Origin: Physcia stellaris
Taxonomy: Eukaryota; Ascomycota; Lecanoromycetes; Caliciales; Physciaceae
Length of the DNA: 64,000 nt
Assembly: GCA_018902385.1 (NCBI GenBank)
Contig: JABSSW010000012.1
Span: 372,001 to 436,000, forward strand
Reading direction: 5' to 3'
Numbering within the stretch: position 1 is the stretch's first letter; each line of letters begins with the position of its first letter. Of the stretch, positions 20,440-32,757 are shown in pieces. Below the pieces are notes generated by a model. The model did no database searches. It was given only the letters and a program-made list of their open reading frames with translations, and was not told the DNA's origin. The translations under genes were made by a program, and so were the position numbers.

Positions 20440-20631
20440 TTATCTGGAGCCCGGAACCGCGCCGAGAGATATGATGGACGTAAGAGCAGGTGCGTGGATT
20501 AGATCATCATCAGGGATGGCTTCGCCCAGCAGAATATTATCCTCAATGGTCCCAGAATCCATTGCTCGATAACCAAAAAAGAGATAGTAGAGTCGATCGA
20601 TCACTTCATGACCAACGCGGTACCATAACAC
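20440..20631 (-). pseudogene. Possible relic of an ABC-transporter nucleotide-binding domain
   Basis: A short minus-strand frame contains DSGTIEDNILLGEAIPDDDL followed by IHA and, a few residues on, TSIISL. This matches the stretch after the Q-loop of ABCB-type domains (consensus like F.GTIxENILLG...A, then ..FIISLP). I find no Walker A, signature LSGGQ or Walker B nearby on either side, so only about 40 residues survive. Similarity is judged by eye from knowledge of the family. Confidence 0.3.
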
Positions 20632-21268
20632 CTAGAAGATATCTAACAGAATTGCTCTATGGAAAGGGCAGCGAAGTATAGGGAGCTAGGACTTACCTTC
20701 AAGCTGGGGTCGATCCAGCATTCACAAGCCCGGCAAGTGTTGCGTGGCACGGAGTATTCACAGTACGCTTCTAGGACCGAAGTGGTACTCGTCCATCAGA
20801 GTAGAATTGCTTAAAGTGTCCTCAGCCAAGGCGGTACGATATATTGTATTCCTGCGGCGCGCTTCATCAGCGTTGGTACCAAGGAGAAGAAATAGTGAAC
20901 AGACTCACCACTTATTATATACCAAAAGGGTCCGATGGTCCACTATCAGAGCGAATCTATATGGTAGCGTTATGCCCTCAACACACAAAACTTTTCAACG
21001 TCTAATTTATGATTTTAAGTTTACAAGCATTTCGAAAAAAGCCCGCAAGAGTCTGGCTAAGAGCGGAGATTGCAATTCTGCAGATATGACAGGTACGATA
21101 CCGAAATTGAAGGGGGACCTATGATAGACATCCATAAGCTTGGTTTACGTCGGTCGTCTTCGATCCATCGATCTCCAGCTGCGGATTGACTGCAAAACTG
21201 TCAGACACGTAGAGTCTCTCACAATGCCAGTTGTCTCCATACCTTCGAGTAGCTCTGAATGGCTGAAC
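20632..21268. other. Region without recognisable gene
   Basis: Nothing beyond random short frames. One plus-strand frame (20744-21124) has no motif or supporting splice signals. Confidence 0.4.
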
Positions 21269-21600
21269 CTAGTCAGCGTCGAGACCCTCGTTGGATGATA
21301 ATGGTTTCTTGAACCCATCTCTTGGTTGAGGAGGGGGTGTCGGTGAGGGTTTGGGATTCGGTTTTGGCTGTGGATCCTTCTTTTCCATGGCTAACTTAAC
21401 TCCACCAGGTCGAACCTCTGTTATGTCTTTTGCCTCTTGCTCTTTCTTTGGTAAAGGGAGACTCATTGCCTTCCGACCGTACTCTTTGGTCTTTGCCAAG
21501 GTCTGTTCCCTGGTTACTCCATGTAAGCAGTAGCCCTTAGATGGGGTAATGCTACCGCGACTCACAACTTAGCTGATAGATCGATATCCGCCTTGAACAT
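21269..21600 (-). CDS. Small two-exon basic, proline-rich protein, unknown function
   Basis: Exon 1 is 21600-21566 (ATG; MFKADIDLSAK plus two bases). The intron 21510-21565 is 56 nt, GTGAGT donor, GCTTACA branch-like site, AACCAG acceptor. Exon 2 is 21509-21269. The joined product is 91 aa: a helical, charged N-terminal half (LEQTLAKTKEYGRKAMSLPL, then KEQEAKDITEV) followed by a Pro/Lys tail (DPQPKPNPKPSPTPPPQPRD) and a short end SSNEGLDAD. Frame, phase and consensus signals agree, making this the best gene candidate in the otherwise empty 19-29 kb stretch. No signal peptide. No family recognised, and it has no close gene neighbours. Confidence 0.5.
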
Positions 21601-23341
21601 TCTGACTGACAGAGTAACTTAATTACTAGAAAAACTTCAGACAATGTCACTCCTCATGCACTTTGATCGTATGGCGTGAAGAGCTTGGAAGTCCAAGGAC
21701 AGAGGAGAGCTTCAAGACGGCTGATAAATCTGGGGACCTGCTGTCGAGATTTGGAAGATTCTGCAAGATATTACGAGAGTCAGCGATATAGAGAAAGAAG
21801 CTTTCATGGTCCCTTACCTTTGTCGTCCTGCTCCACTTGACACTTCAGCACCAGTACGGGTGCATCAAGAAAGCCAACGAGCCGCATTACGGATGCAGAC
21901 TGGCATAGTGGGAGGGAGTGTCATTGCCGCTGTATGCTCGGCCCCGCCTCCTCGCTCGCCCTGCCTTATTGGCATATCTCGGATTCTCAGAGTGTCTGAG
22001 CCGTGCAGTAGCAGACTTCGCGGTCATTTTCGGGCCCACTGTTGATGCGTCCTACAGCGACTGATCAGGATACCAGGGACATGGTTTCTTGAAGACTCCG
22101 TCATATATGTCACTTGACGGCTGTTTACAGCAGCTATCATGTTGCTCAGCAGGCTGTCAATTTTTGCGGTTGGTTCAAAGCAGGATCCAGGCTAACGCTC
22201 CATGTACGCGATTTGTGTAACCAGGTTATGCCGCATGGAGGAGCTAGTCAGCGAGCCTATTGGCTTTGAGGCGTGCTTTCCGTGAGCAATGACTGCCCCA
22301 GGGCAATCAGAATCACGCTTTTGTTCGTGGCTTCCTATACGAATGTTCCCTCTTAGCGCCTGGACGCTCTCCCTGTCCTATGTAAGCTGCAGGAGAACCA
22401 TATGACTGCATCTTTACAAAGCCGACATATCATCCGCGATGCCGATCCCCGACAGCTTGCCAAACGTTCAGTGCATGTCCGTCGCATGATGCTAAAGGCT
22501 CCACGGCTTACTATTCGTATGTAAGAGGTCGTAGCCCGGCTGCCTCTCAGGATCCAGTAATCTTCTCGACTTATGGAGTTAAACAATTTTGAAGATGCAA
22601 GTCACGCATACTGCATGATCGCTACAACAGGGGCGGGGAATTCACGTTGGCCGTCCATGGCATCAGGTTACGGGAGACCTGACCTGACAAGGATTACTGG
22701 GAGTGCGTACACATCACAGCCATATGACAGGACCGGTTAACCATCCAGCTTCGTTGTGGATGCAAGGCATGAAGAGCTTTTGTTGTACAGTACAGACACA
22801 GGAGATGACGCTTTCCTGTATGATTTTACCAAATCATCATCAACCTATGGACTATGATCAAAACACTTTCTTAAGCTCAAGGCACGGAAGCTTATGGCGG
22901 GTACGATTGGTGGAAATTGATGTTCTCAATATTTCCCAGTCACCCCGGCTTCCAAAAGCAACCAAATTGAAGATCCTTTGGTTCTCTATAATGCACAGAT
23001 TTTGCGCGTATCCAGCAAACTTTCTCTGGACAAGGTCCCCCAGATTTGCCGGATAGTGGGGCGTTGAGGATCGAGCTTTGCACGTTGCCACCGTCTTGGC
23101 CCAACGCTCAACTTTTTGGTTATCGACTTATCAGAAGTGTACGTAAAAGGCCTCGGGACTTGAGACTTTCCGTGCAACCATTCACATTGTTCAATGGGCG
23201 ATCTGAGAGGGGATCTGATCCTAGGTCAATCTGAGGGTCTCTCGTTGGGAGACACTTTACGAGGCTCGAAACAAGAGGCACATCCAAATATGGCAGCGAT
23301 CAACAATCTCGCTTATCTTTGCACTGAAACACGAACGCGTT

Positions 23342-23752
23342 ATGATGCCTAAATTGTTTGCTCCGCTCCCACTCGCACTCTTCGCCATCTATTGTCTGGT
23401 GCTTTGTGAGGCCTTCGAGGAGACGTTGTCAATTCACAGGAAGCCAATCAAGTTGAATACATTACCGAGGGTCCCGGCCAAGCTTGCGAGGACACTCTTT
23501 ATCGCCCTTAACTGGACAGAAAAGCTACGTGGGCAAAGCCAGGTACGACAGGAGCCCTCATCTGCTGGCTTAATTCAAGTGAACTACATGCTGATACGTG
23601 TACTTAGAGACTCTTTGCGATATCTCGTACCCCTCCATCAGGCGCCCGCACCTGTGCCCTATTGGTGGCGCAGCAATTACCGTTCACAACCAGCGAGCCG
23701 AGTGCGTGGCGAGGAGGCACTGCAGGAATTACTTATGTTAGGAGATTGTTGA
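23342..23752 (+). CDS. Candidate small secreted protein (weak)
   Basis: A 136-codon frame from ATG 23342 (or 23345). It begins with a signal-peptide-like segment (MPKLFAPLPLALFAIYCLVL, then CEAFEETL) followed by a basic stretch with one NWT sequon. There is no intron, no cysteine pattern and no recognisable domain, and a frame of this length can occur by chance. The only support is the hydrophobic N-terminus with a true ATG. Confidence 0.22.
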   Translation: MMPKLFAPLPLALFAIYCLVLCEAFEETLSIHRKPIKLNTLPRVPAKLARTLFIALNWTEKLRGQSQVRQEPSSAGLIQVNYMLIRVLRDSLRYLVPLHQAPAPVPYWWRSNYRSQPASRVRGEEALQELLMLGDC

Positions 23753-26740
23753 GAATAAGAGCATACTTGCGAGGTTGCGGGTGAAGCTGAAGTAGCTCGA
23801 GGTTCTCAGATGGCTAGCAGAGGGTGTGCAACAGCTGCTACCATCCTGACCAAGAAGATGAGGTAGGCGGAGTCAAGCCCAGCACCTAGAGGCCTAAATC
23901 TCCGCAGAGACGACGACAGATCCAACGTCCAGCGAATTGCCCAACAAACAAAGTTCATCCAGGTCGTCAAACGAATGCACGCCGACCACGCTACCTTTCT
24001 TCTGCGCACGCTGAGCTCCCCACATCGCTCTCCTCTTCCAAAACGCCGATCAGCACTTGCTGGCTCTTGAACCCTTCTCTCTGCAGAACATACATGATGT
24101 GCATGGAATTCATTCAAAAATAAGAGACACAAAACGCTGGGCGTCAAAGATCAGAAAAGGCAATTGTCGGGACGATATGGCCTCCTTGCTCTTCGCGTTG
24201 AATAGTAATGGTCGGCGCTTGAGTGTACGATCGATGGCTACCAGTTTCCTTGCGGTCTGGACGTTTACGCTCGCTTCGTTGTCTTGAAGATTGCGATCAC
24301 GATCCATGCCCGAGTTGGACTCGAGGAAGATGCCCTCGGCAGCCTAGAAGACACGTCTTGCACAACGAGTACCGCTAAATGCCTTCTCAGCGTATGGCCG
24401 CGATGGATCCATCACCGCAAACTCTTGTTTTGATAAGGAAGCAGCCCAGCCAGAGCACCGGTTGGCACTAAGTGGCAGTATTGCTGTTTGCGATATACGC
24501 GGATTTTCACTCAGCTTCACCTTGTGGATTCTTTCCATCTATATGGAATTAGGGCTATTCCCATGGTGGCTGTATGGGTTTCCAGCAAAACTGGGCATGG
24601 TTTTAGAGTCGGAGTGCCTATGATTTTTTACATTAAGGATTACAGCGCTCTCTATCATGAACCATGTAGCTCTCGAGTCGAGCCTCACAACCGTTACAAG
24701 GGTCTTCGCAGTGGGAAAACCTAGCATAGCGTACAGAAACGGCCAAAATGACTGATGAAACGACGAGGAGTTGCTTGGAGATTTACAATCTGCATAGCTT
24801 GTTAGCTGCGTATAATGTTCTGCAAGCAAAGAGCCGAGCAATGGTAGCATTGGGAAGCCAGTCACTGTAGCCCAGGCACTAGACGCTTTGATATCCAGAG
24901 GAGAGCACGGTTGCCCTTTGAACGACGAATCGGCTCGACTTCCATGAACCGAAGAACATAGGGACCTGCATGCCTCTACAGCGTCTGCAACATTCTCCAC
25001 AGTACTCCGCTTTCTACAGCATCGATTATAGGCCACTTCCCTAGCGTGCGCGATTTACTCTGGACGATCGTATTGACTCCTGCCGGAAAGCTGATAACGA
25101 AATGCTAGGAGACCCACGGTAGTAATCACTTTAAGGGAAATGGCGTGAAGAAAAGGCTAAAAATTCCCTTCCTCGACGGGTACTGCTTGCCACCAAAACT
25201 ACATGCGGCTCCATTAATACATAGATGCAGCCAGGGTTCTGGCCTGACCTCGGAAAACCCGCCATGACATTCCACTAATGACGTGGTTGCGCTCGGGATG
25301 TCCCCTATGGTCGTCCCTCAATCCTGCCTGCATATGTGGTCATGTTACGAAGCTTAGTTTCAAATTTGCATACGTAGAGCGCTACCATGACCTGTCTTCT
25401 GACGTCCTTTATTAAAGCGTATCAGGTAGCAGCTGATCCCCCTACCGGGCTGAGAAGTGTCAAGGCTGCGGAGAGCGGAGCTGAGACAGAAGTTGAGATG
25501 TCAGATTACCCCTCTGCTGGTTGAGGCTCAATGATGACTTGGTAGAAGTGCTCAGATGGAAGATATGACATATCATTCACATCAATGCTTGCGAGCAGCT
25601 CTATACGCCTTGCGGTCTTCTGAAATAGGTGGAATGCATTGTCGAGCTACCTTTACTCGGATGTGTCATGCGATTGAAACATGTTGATTAACAAGCTACG
25701 TAATACCCGGATACCACGAAAGTTTCATGAGCCAAAGTAGCTTGAGTGGTTTTCAGAAAGCTTCTGTCCGCTTCCATGATGCTGTATGACGCACGGCGGC
25801 TGCCATGGAGTCCTTCAAGCTGGGATGGAGAATAAAGGGAGCCGCCGCATCGTCGATGCTCAATTCATCATCAAATGAAGTAATTTTTCTCTTTCCTTCT
25901 TGCTGCTGCCTGCTTGGAGATGTGATGCTGTCATTCTTTGAAGGTTGGCATCGTCGACATTGCCCGAAGTGTGTTAGCGGACTTATGTTGTCGTATCCAA
26001 GGGGTAAGGGTGCATGAGCGAAAAGGGATGAAAATCGTTGACGGCTAACACAAAGGGGTTTGCCTTTTGAGATCAGCGTCGGGACACATAGCGTGCTTCC
26101 GCTGCAGCGAGTGCAGCACACTAATGTCTTGTATTCAGAGATCCCTTTGGGCCGTTTGATCAACGAGCATATATCAGCCAGGTCTCCTTGAATCCCTGCC
26201 GGTGCAGATGACAGCGTAGATCCTTCTCCACTCATGGAAGTGTCTAGAAGTTCCACTCCGCATATCTGCTGCATGTAAAAAGACATTGGGAAACCGGGAT
26301 CTGGTTTGTTACTGCTGTCAATAAAGCAGTCCATACCATAAATGCTTGGTGACCCTCTTCTATAAAGCACACATAGATATCTCAACCATGTTAAGTCGTC
26401 TCTTATTCTCTAGGATTCCATTCAAGAAGACAACCACTCTGCACTTCCACATTTCCTTTCGCCAAACCTTCAAAAAAGTAAAGCCGCAAGCGAACAGACC
26501 CCACATTCTTGCCCATACAGCGTTCATTCCGTGGAAGAGTAGTCCAAACGGAAACGTGCCGATCGTGAGCTGGGTCGATTCCATGTCCGTTGCTACTACT
26601 GTTTTCCTATCTGCTAGATTATCACTGATAGCAGCCATAGGAAGCAAACTATTCCAATGATAAAACGTTGTGCTGCTATCGTAGTGGAAAGGAAATTTGA
26701 AGGCGGTGTAGGGAAAGGTCGTCAAGAGGGGGCATCGTCC

Positions 26741-26800
26741 AAAGAGAGCTCGGCCAAAGAGAGCTCGACCAAAGAGAGCTCGGCCAAAGAGAGCTCGGTC
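26741..26800 (+). repeat. 15-bp tandem repeat, four copies
   Basis: Four units of AAAGAGAGCTCGGCC, with single-base changes in units 2 and 4. On the minus strand it could encode a repeat of ELSLA/V, but no gene is convincing there. Confidence 0.85.
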
Positions 26801-29606
26801 GGAGGAGGGTCCCGGTCTGAAAGCTCTAGGTAATGGTTAAGACCATAGAGGTTGATGCTCGCACGAGGAAAGGTTGCTACTCCTACGGTACTCATGAGCG
26901 AAACCCTTAGCAGATACCTACTGACGCGGAACAGACACAACTTAGCTGGCGAGGTGAATGTCTTTCCTACTGACTTACTCTTTTCAGCTATTTGGCTGGA
27001 TTGATTGAGTATTTGGCACAGCGAGTGTACATTAGCATATGATCTAGCTTGTTTGCTTTCTATTCCGTCCCACCTCTTGCGGTCGCAGCTCCTCCGCTCG
27101 CAGCTTCAGCTTACTTTAAAACCGAAAGTCACTGGAGGGAGCGCCAACTCATATGATGCCATCCGTTCAATGATCAGGCTCTTGGCTCTATCGCGTTGGA
27201 ACCCAGCATACGACAATGCAGAACCTTTCCCAGCCATCAGTACTCTGATTTTTGGAAGCTCAGAACACCATACCTGTCCATCGCTCTGCCAAGAGGCGTG
27301 GATACTATCTCCCTCCTCTTTAGATCCCCACTCTCTTCTCCTCCGTACAAGCATAGACTACGATTAGCTCTTCTTAGCTGAGACACCATCGTTGATCAAA
27401 AAGCAGAATCAAATCTCTCAGCGGCAGATGATCGGACTTTGGAGGAGCAAGAGACCTATCAGAAGCAAATAACATCGTACTTGACGAGAGATGCATCTTC
27501 GGCCGAAGCAAGCCTAAGGCTTGGAGACCATAAAAGCAATCGGGAGGGGTTGGGCGTCCCCTGTTCACCATCCACAGAAAAAATGGCTTTTGACATCATC
27601 AAAGCCCGGCATTAGAAGTCCACTAAGATGTGAAGAGTTTTCGCTACGTATACTGTCTGCTATCGAGCTTTGGAAACAATTTCTAGCGGAGTCATCCCGG
27701 ATATAGAACATCTATATGCTTCAAAGCTGAGACGTTTCCCGACGATATTTGGATGTCCGAGAACAACTTTCGCGAGTAAGCACTTCCGCGGCTTGTCACC
27801 TTGGAGTGCTATATCGAGCACTAGGGACAAATCTACCCGTATAGCTACCAAAGATAAACTTGATCAGGTAAAAATGTACAATAAAGAACCCATCTATCCT
27901 CAAGAACCTGATTCCACCGTCTTCGATGAAAAAACCCCTCGATCGGAGAAATGTGAAACCATCCGGACCACGAAAGTCAGCTATTTTGGTGCGCCAGACA
28001 ATATTACTATCTACGCCAGAAGTCGAAAAAGAATATTGAGGAGTCTTCTCTTCTCGCGACGTTTTCAGCACGATAGGTCGCCTAACCTATGATCCAAGCT
28101 CGCGCCTTTCGAACCGCTTGTGATGTCTAACATCTCCTCCTAACACAGCTCGACAATCATCTCCATGGCATTTGCCAGCGAAAAATGCTAGCAGGACGAG
28201 AAAGCACCTGACTGGGCTGGAAAACAAGCTCCGCCGCTGGTGGGTTCGACTTATCTATAAAGTCAGTGCGCCAACGACACAGAAGCTACCGGGCTCAGGA
28301 TGTAGTCAAGTAGGTGTAGTCATAAAGCTAAACTCTGACGCTCATATAAGCCCACTGAAGGCGTGCCATGTGGACAATCTCCGTTAGGCATAGGTCTAGG
28401 TGAGCCGAAGGCATGCAGCCGACGCGCCTAAAGCATCCCTCGGATAGATCAGACCATGCTAAGCCAAATTCCCAGGCATCACTATGCACTAACTCCCAGG
28501 CAGCCTCCAAGCGCTAAAAAAGGGTACTACCTTACCCTCCACCAGTGTACGGGCTACCACGTGCTCAAGGCGGTAGACAAGTCATCGAGACAAAGGCTAC
28601 GTAGAAGTGTCCTAACGCTCTTCCCCACCCTGCTCGGAGCCGATCACACAATTCTTTCTTCCATAGCTATTACTCCCCTCGCGCTGATCAACGACAAGTT
28701 CTAGCGATTCAACTCTCCAAGATAACCCGTTCGAGAAAATCATTCCGAGAGCTTAAAAATTTGGTTGAGGTTTGCTCCTCCGAGGTTTCCTCAAGCCTGG
28801 TCCAGAAAAAAAGCTACGAAACCGTGACTGCGTTTCAGGAACGACTCCCACGCAACAGCGAAAAGTTACCCTTTCCAATAGGTACAGACAAACACACTTA
28901 CCGCCTCTGAATATCCAACCCTTGAGCAAAAAATCCCTCCGAAACAGTATCAACCTAGTCTCGCAAGTGCCCTCTTTTCCGGGTAGGTACATTGAGCAGT
29001 ATGTCCGTAGCTTCGGGTTTCTGATATTAGGGGAGGCGGATAGAGGGTGTGTAAGGGCCTGTTTCTTGGATTTGTGGTGGGGTTGGGGGATCTTCCACGT
29101 TTTAGTAAGTGAGCTTCGTCGGAAGATTTAGATTTATAGTTTAAGAAAGTAATCGTTGGATGTTATGTTGAAGTGGTTTTCCGTAGTAAAGCGTTGCTCG
29201 TGGTTATGGCGGTAGGGAAGTGGGGAAAGCGTATTCCTTTGGGCCATTCCCCGCTATCATATATCATGAAGTTCATTTCCTCTCACGAATAGCATCTTAA
29301 CTCAGAGACCTTCTTATTGTTTCTATTATCTATTCGTTATATTGAATAAATTTAGACCGTTGCTAGTGTGCACAAGGCTGTGTCTGTATCCTCCTGCTCC
29401 CTACCAAGATCTATTTTCCACCAGCTCCATGCTTCTCCCTACTATCCCCCCCCCACCCTCCTCCCCTTGCCCCTCCCCCTGTTAAAGTAGCAAAACGACT
29501 TAATGTTCATTATCGTCCAGGAGGTGAAAATGTATTATATGGAAGTGGGTGCACGGGTCACATCTCGTCTAGGATACCCGATTAGGCCACGCATTGCCCT
29601 AGAGCC

Positions 29607-31873
29607 TCAATGCTCCATCCCCGGCCCTCGATAATGCCTCCGCCCATGCACCCCCCAAAACCCCAAACAAAACAGCAAAGCCGCCCCAAACACGAGCACG
29701 CACCAATTCATCTCCTCCGCATCGGGCGCCACCACGGGCGGCCACATGGAGAAAAACCCCACGAGCACCGAATACGCGATCGCGGCGACCGTGACGGGGA
29801 CGCCGGCGCGGCCGAGGCGGAAGGGGGAAGTGGAGGTGGTGAGGCGGACGCTGGCGGCGAGGATGAAGGAGGAGTAGTAACCGGTGACGATGAGGGAGAT
29901 GAAGGCGTCGAAGCCGATGCTGGAGCCGATGTTTATGAGTCCGAGGAGGAGGTTTAGGACGACGGTTGTGGTGATGGAGTAGAGGGGGAGGGAGGTACGG
30001 GGGTCGACCTGGGGAGTTTGAGGGGGTTAGGTGGGGTTATTAGCGGGGATTTTGCGGTTGGGGGTTGGGGGATTTAGGAGGGGGAGGGATGGGGGATGGG
30101 GATGGGTCTGCCTCACTCATGCTATGTATTTGGATAATGGGACGCCGCCTTCTCGGGCGAAAGCCCATAGCATTCGAGATGCTGTTGCGAGGATGCCGAC
30201 GCACGCGAAGAATTGGGTGATGATTACGACGCAGATCTAAGTAGAATAACTTCTGTCAGCCAGAAACTTCATTCAAGGTGAGGAGTCTCGGTTAATGTTT
30301 CCCGGGATCGTGATTACCGACTGGAGGAATGACGAGCATGAAATTGCGGTTTACGAATGAAACGAAGTGAGGACTCACCATCGCAGTCGCACCTTTCGTA
30401 GATCCTACAGCGTATGCATATATGTTCATGAAGGGGTAATAAGTCTTGGAACTCAGCACGCTCTCGATGTCAGTAGGCATACAGAAGAGTAGTGCGAGTA
30501 GCATGGCAAATCCCAGAGTGCCGTTCAACAGGGTTGACGCGCCCATACTGATGGGTATGACCATTGGTGCATTCTGAATTTCTTCCGCTGTACTGGGTCA
30601 GAGCTATGCTGGAAACTGGGATCAAGGAAGCCGTAAACTCTGCTTACCTATATGATCTGCTGCATCAAGACCTGATGACCATGATTAGAAGTGGATTTCT
30701 CCCTGTACGATTATGAAATTACCAGGAAATGATCCCGCCACGGTGATTAACCCGACAAATAAGGACAACCCTTGAGTCTTCCATTCGCCAAGGTTCAAGA
30801 AGTGGGTGAATACTTCTTTTGCTGGCTGATGAGGGCTCAGATAGACAATTGGAATCAGAAGACCGAAGAAACCCAAGATGTGAAACAAAAGCATGAGGGA
30901 CTCAATTGAGGGAAGGAGTCGATGGAAGACGGTGTTGATGAACAAAGCGAAAGCCAAAGCGGCATAGAACAAAAGAGTCCCATGCCATCGTTGGAAGTTG
31001 TAGTCTGGATAATTCAAGATGAGGAGTCCTTGCACCAGAGTTCCTGATACGTAGGCGGTTGCTGCCATGAATGACTGCCAGGTTATGACCGTTAACCAGC
31101 CTGCGAGATAGCTGAGGAAGTTTCTGCACCACTTAGGTGAAAGTATGGAGACCCAATTGAATGGCCCACCGGCGAGTGGGATCCTATTGGTTGATTAGCT
31201 ATCTTGTGACGAGAGAAGGTCTACACTCAAGGGCACCACGCTGCGGAATGTGCGCGTTGCTTGGCCCAGTAGATGATCAGAGCACACAAGCTTGCATAAG
31301 AGTTACGGGCGCTGGATGTCTTTGTCCCCACAGAACCTATTTTGAGAATGGCTGAACTGAAGAACAAAGTCAAGCGTTTGCTCACATAGATCCCATTTCG
31401 GCCATCACAAGTGCTTGCAGCGACGCTCCACACCAGACGAAGAGGTAACCATATATCAAGCCGGCAGGGCCGCCGTTTTGTAACCCATTGAGCAAAGTTC
31501 TATACCACGCTCGGCAGTCAGCTACCTTCTATATCATCTCATCGGCTAAGAGACGACTGACGAGGTTATCACCTCCCACGTAATCATCAGGGTGCTGGTT
31601 AGGCCAATCGTTGAAACAAGACCAAAGCCTCTCTACAACTCGGAGATTAGCGAAAGGACCTAGGGAAATCTGTATCAGGGAGACCGATCGCCCGCTTCGA
31701 CTTCATGGACTTACACGTAGCTCTTGTCGCTTACCGAAACGAGCAAGGATGCTCTCATCTTTGAAGAATTTCTGATGGCTCAAGGGCGTATTTCTTCTAT
31801 CAGTTGTCGCAAGACTATCGTCAATGCCGAAGTTTTCCTTGGACAAATCTTTAGGCTCAGTCTCGACGTCCAT
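29607..31873 (-). CDS. APC-superfamily amino-acid/choline-type permease, eight exons, in-frame TGA at a junction
   Basis: Likely imports amino acids, GABA or choline with protons across the plasma membrane (fungal ACT-type APC). Exons: 31873-31715, 31632-31573, 31528-31386, 31183-30723, 30671-30648 (24 nt), 30587-30379, 30236-30117, 30008-29607; about 525 codons. In order: an N-terminal cytosolic tail to LARFGKRQELR; first helix FGLVSTIGLTSTLMITWE; NGGPAGLIYGYLFVW; ALVMAEMGSM joined to IPLAGGPFNWVSIL (the APC consensus); later helices; DAADHIAEEIQNAPMVIPIS; RMLWAFAREGGVPLSKYIA; and C-terminal GRRHYRGPGMEH. The exon 2/3 boundary has two possible solutions. The last codon of exon 7 is TGA (30117-30119), just before a GTGAGG donor, where relatives usually carry Arg/His/Lys before VDPRTSLP. 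A CGA-to-TGA change would explain it. Otherwise all frames and phases agree. Confidence 0.85.
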
Positions 31874-32757
31874 TTTGCAGTTTTAAAGACGCTTAAAGAA
31901 GCCTAATAAACGAAATTGAGATCGTCGCTCAGTACATGACCTGTGTATAACGAAACTCTGCACCTGGAAACTGGGCGGTTGGATCAAAAATTGTGGTAGG
32001 CAAGACTGTGTAGACTATTTGAGAGAGAATGGAGGATTCGCGGGCTGATAGCGGTGTATCGATATTTCCAATCATTCCCTGCAGCTTTATCAGCCAGAAG
32101 CACACAATGGAGGAAGATGGATCCTGCATTATCGTCCATCTCAGCTGTGCTAAGGCCATCTAGGGGCTGGCAAGTGAGCTGACTGATGTTGCAGAGCGAC
32201 CGTCTAGACGTTACGGCCGTTGCCCAACGTCCAAAGTGTTAATGCTGCAAGGAACCAGATAGGCTCTCAATTGGAGTATCACGCTCTCGATCATCCTTTG
32301 CGTGTTGGAAAAGGTGTGGGTCCTGTGCACCATCTTTGGTCCAGGGTCCGAATCCTTGTGTCCTTTGCAGCCATACAGAGTCAAGTGGTTGCATATTGAG
32401 CTAACCAATTCGGAGAGGAGCAAGGAGAATTGCTTTACCATGGTTATTCTTTTTCAAGCATATAATTGAAGCATGGTGCTTGTTCAGAGATGGCATCACC
32501 AATGACCTCGCTGCAGGATCGAATTCGCAAACTTTACCCTTTTCAGTTAATTGGATCTCAGTGTCTGATCCACTTCCACATGACCGGAACAGGGTACAAC
32601 TCGTGTAGATTACGCACCCTAAATCCTCTCATGGTTGCTCGATCACGCCCTGGAGTCTGAAGGGAGGTAAATTTTCCAGGCAGACGGATGATACCTCATG
32701 TGCGAATGCGGCTAGACCCAGGTCGTTGATAGAGTTCTCAGCTTCGTATGTTCTCCT
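31874..32757. other. Intergenic, weak minus-strand frames only
   Basis: Two minus-strand frames (31929-32159 and 32211-32441) have mildly protein-like text but no ATG start, splice logic or motif. The permease promoter should lie here. Confidence 0.45.

Larger units (their letters stand above)
21601..29606. other. 8-kb gene-poor stretch
   Basis: No gene I can support firmly. Weak candidates: 23342-23752 (+), listed separately; minus-strand frames at 24539-25036 (165 codons) and 25753-26725 (two adjoining frames of about 120 and 210 codons), both lacking an ATG start and any motif; and a plus-strand frame at 27670-28092. Base composition is near 50% GC and no strong TpA bias is evident, so repeat-induced mutation is not obvious. 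A 15-bp tandem repeat lies at 26741-26800. Confidence 0.45.

Noticed and set aside
24539-25036. 165-codon minus-strand frame as a gene
   Set aside because: Begins with a non-ATG codon and has no recognisable pattern.
25753-26725. Two adjoining minus-strand frames (about 120 and 210 codons) as a gene
   Set aside because: No ATG start, no splice logic and no motif. A frame of 210 codons is borderline for chance in a window of this size, so I leave it as an unexplained frame only.
17693-29606. Repeat-induced point mutation (RIP) as the cause of the gene-poor block
   Set aside because: By eye, base composition is close to 50% GC and TpA excess is not obvious. A RIP-index calculation would be needed to claim it.
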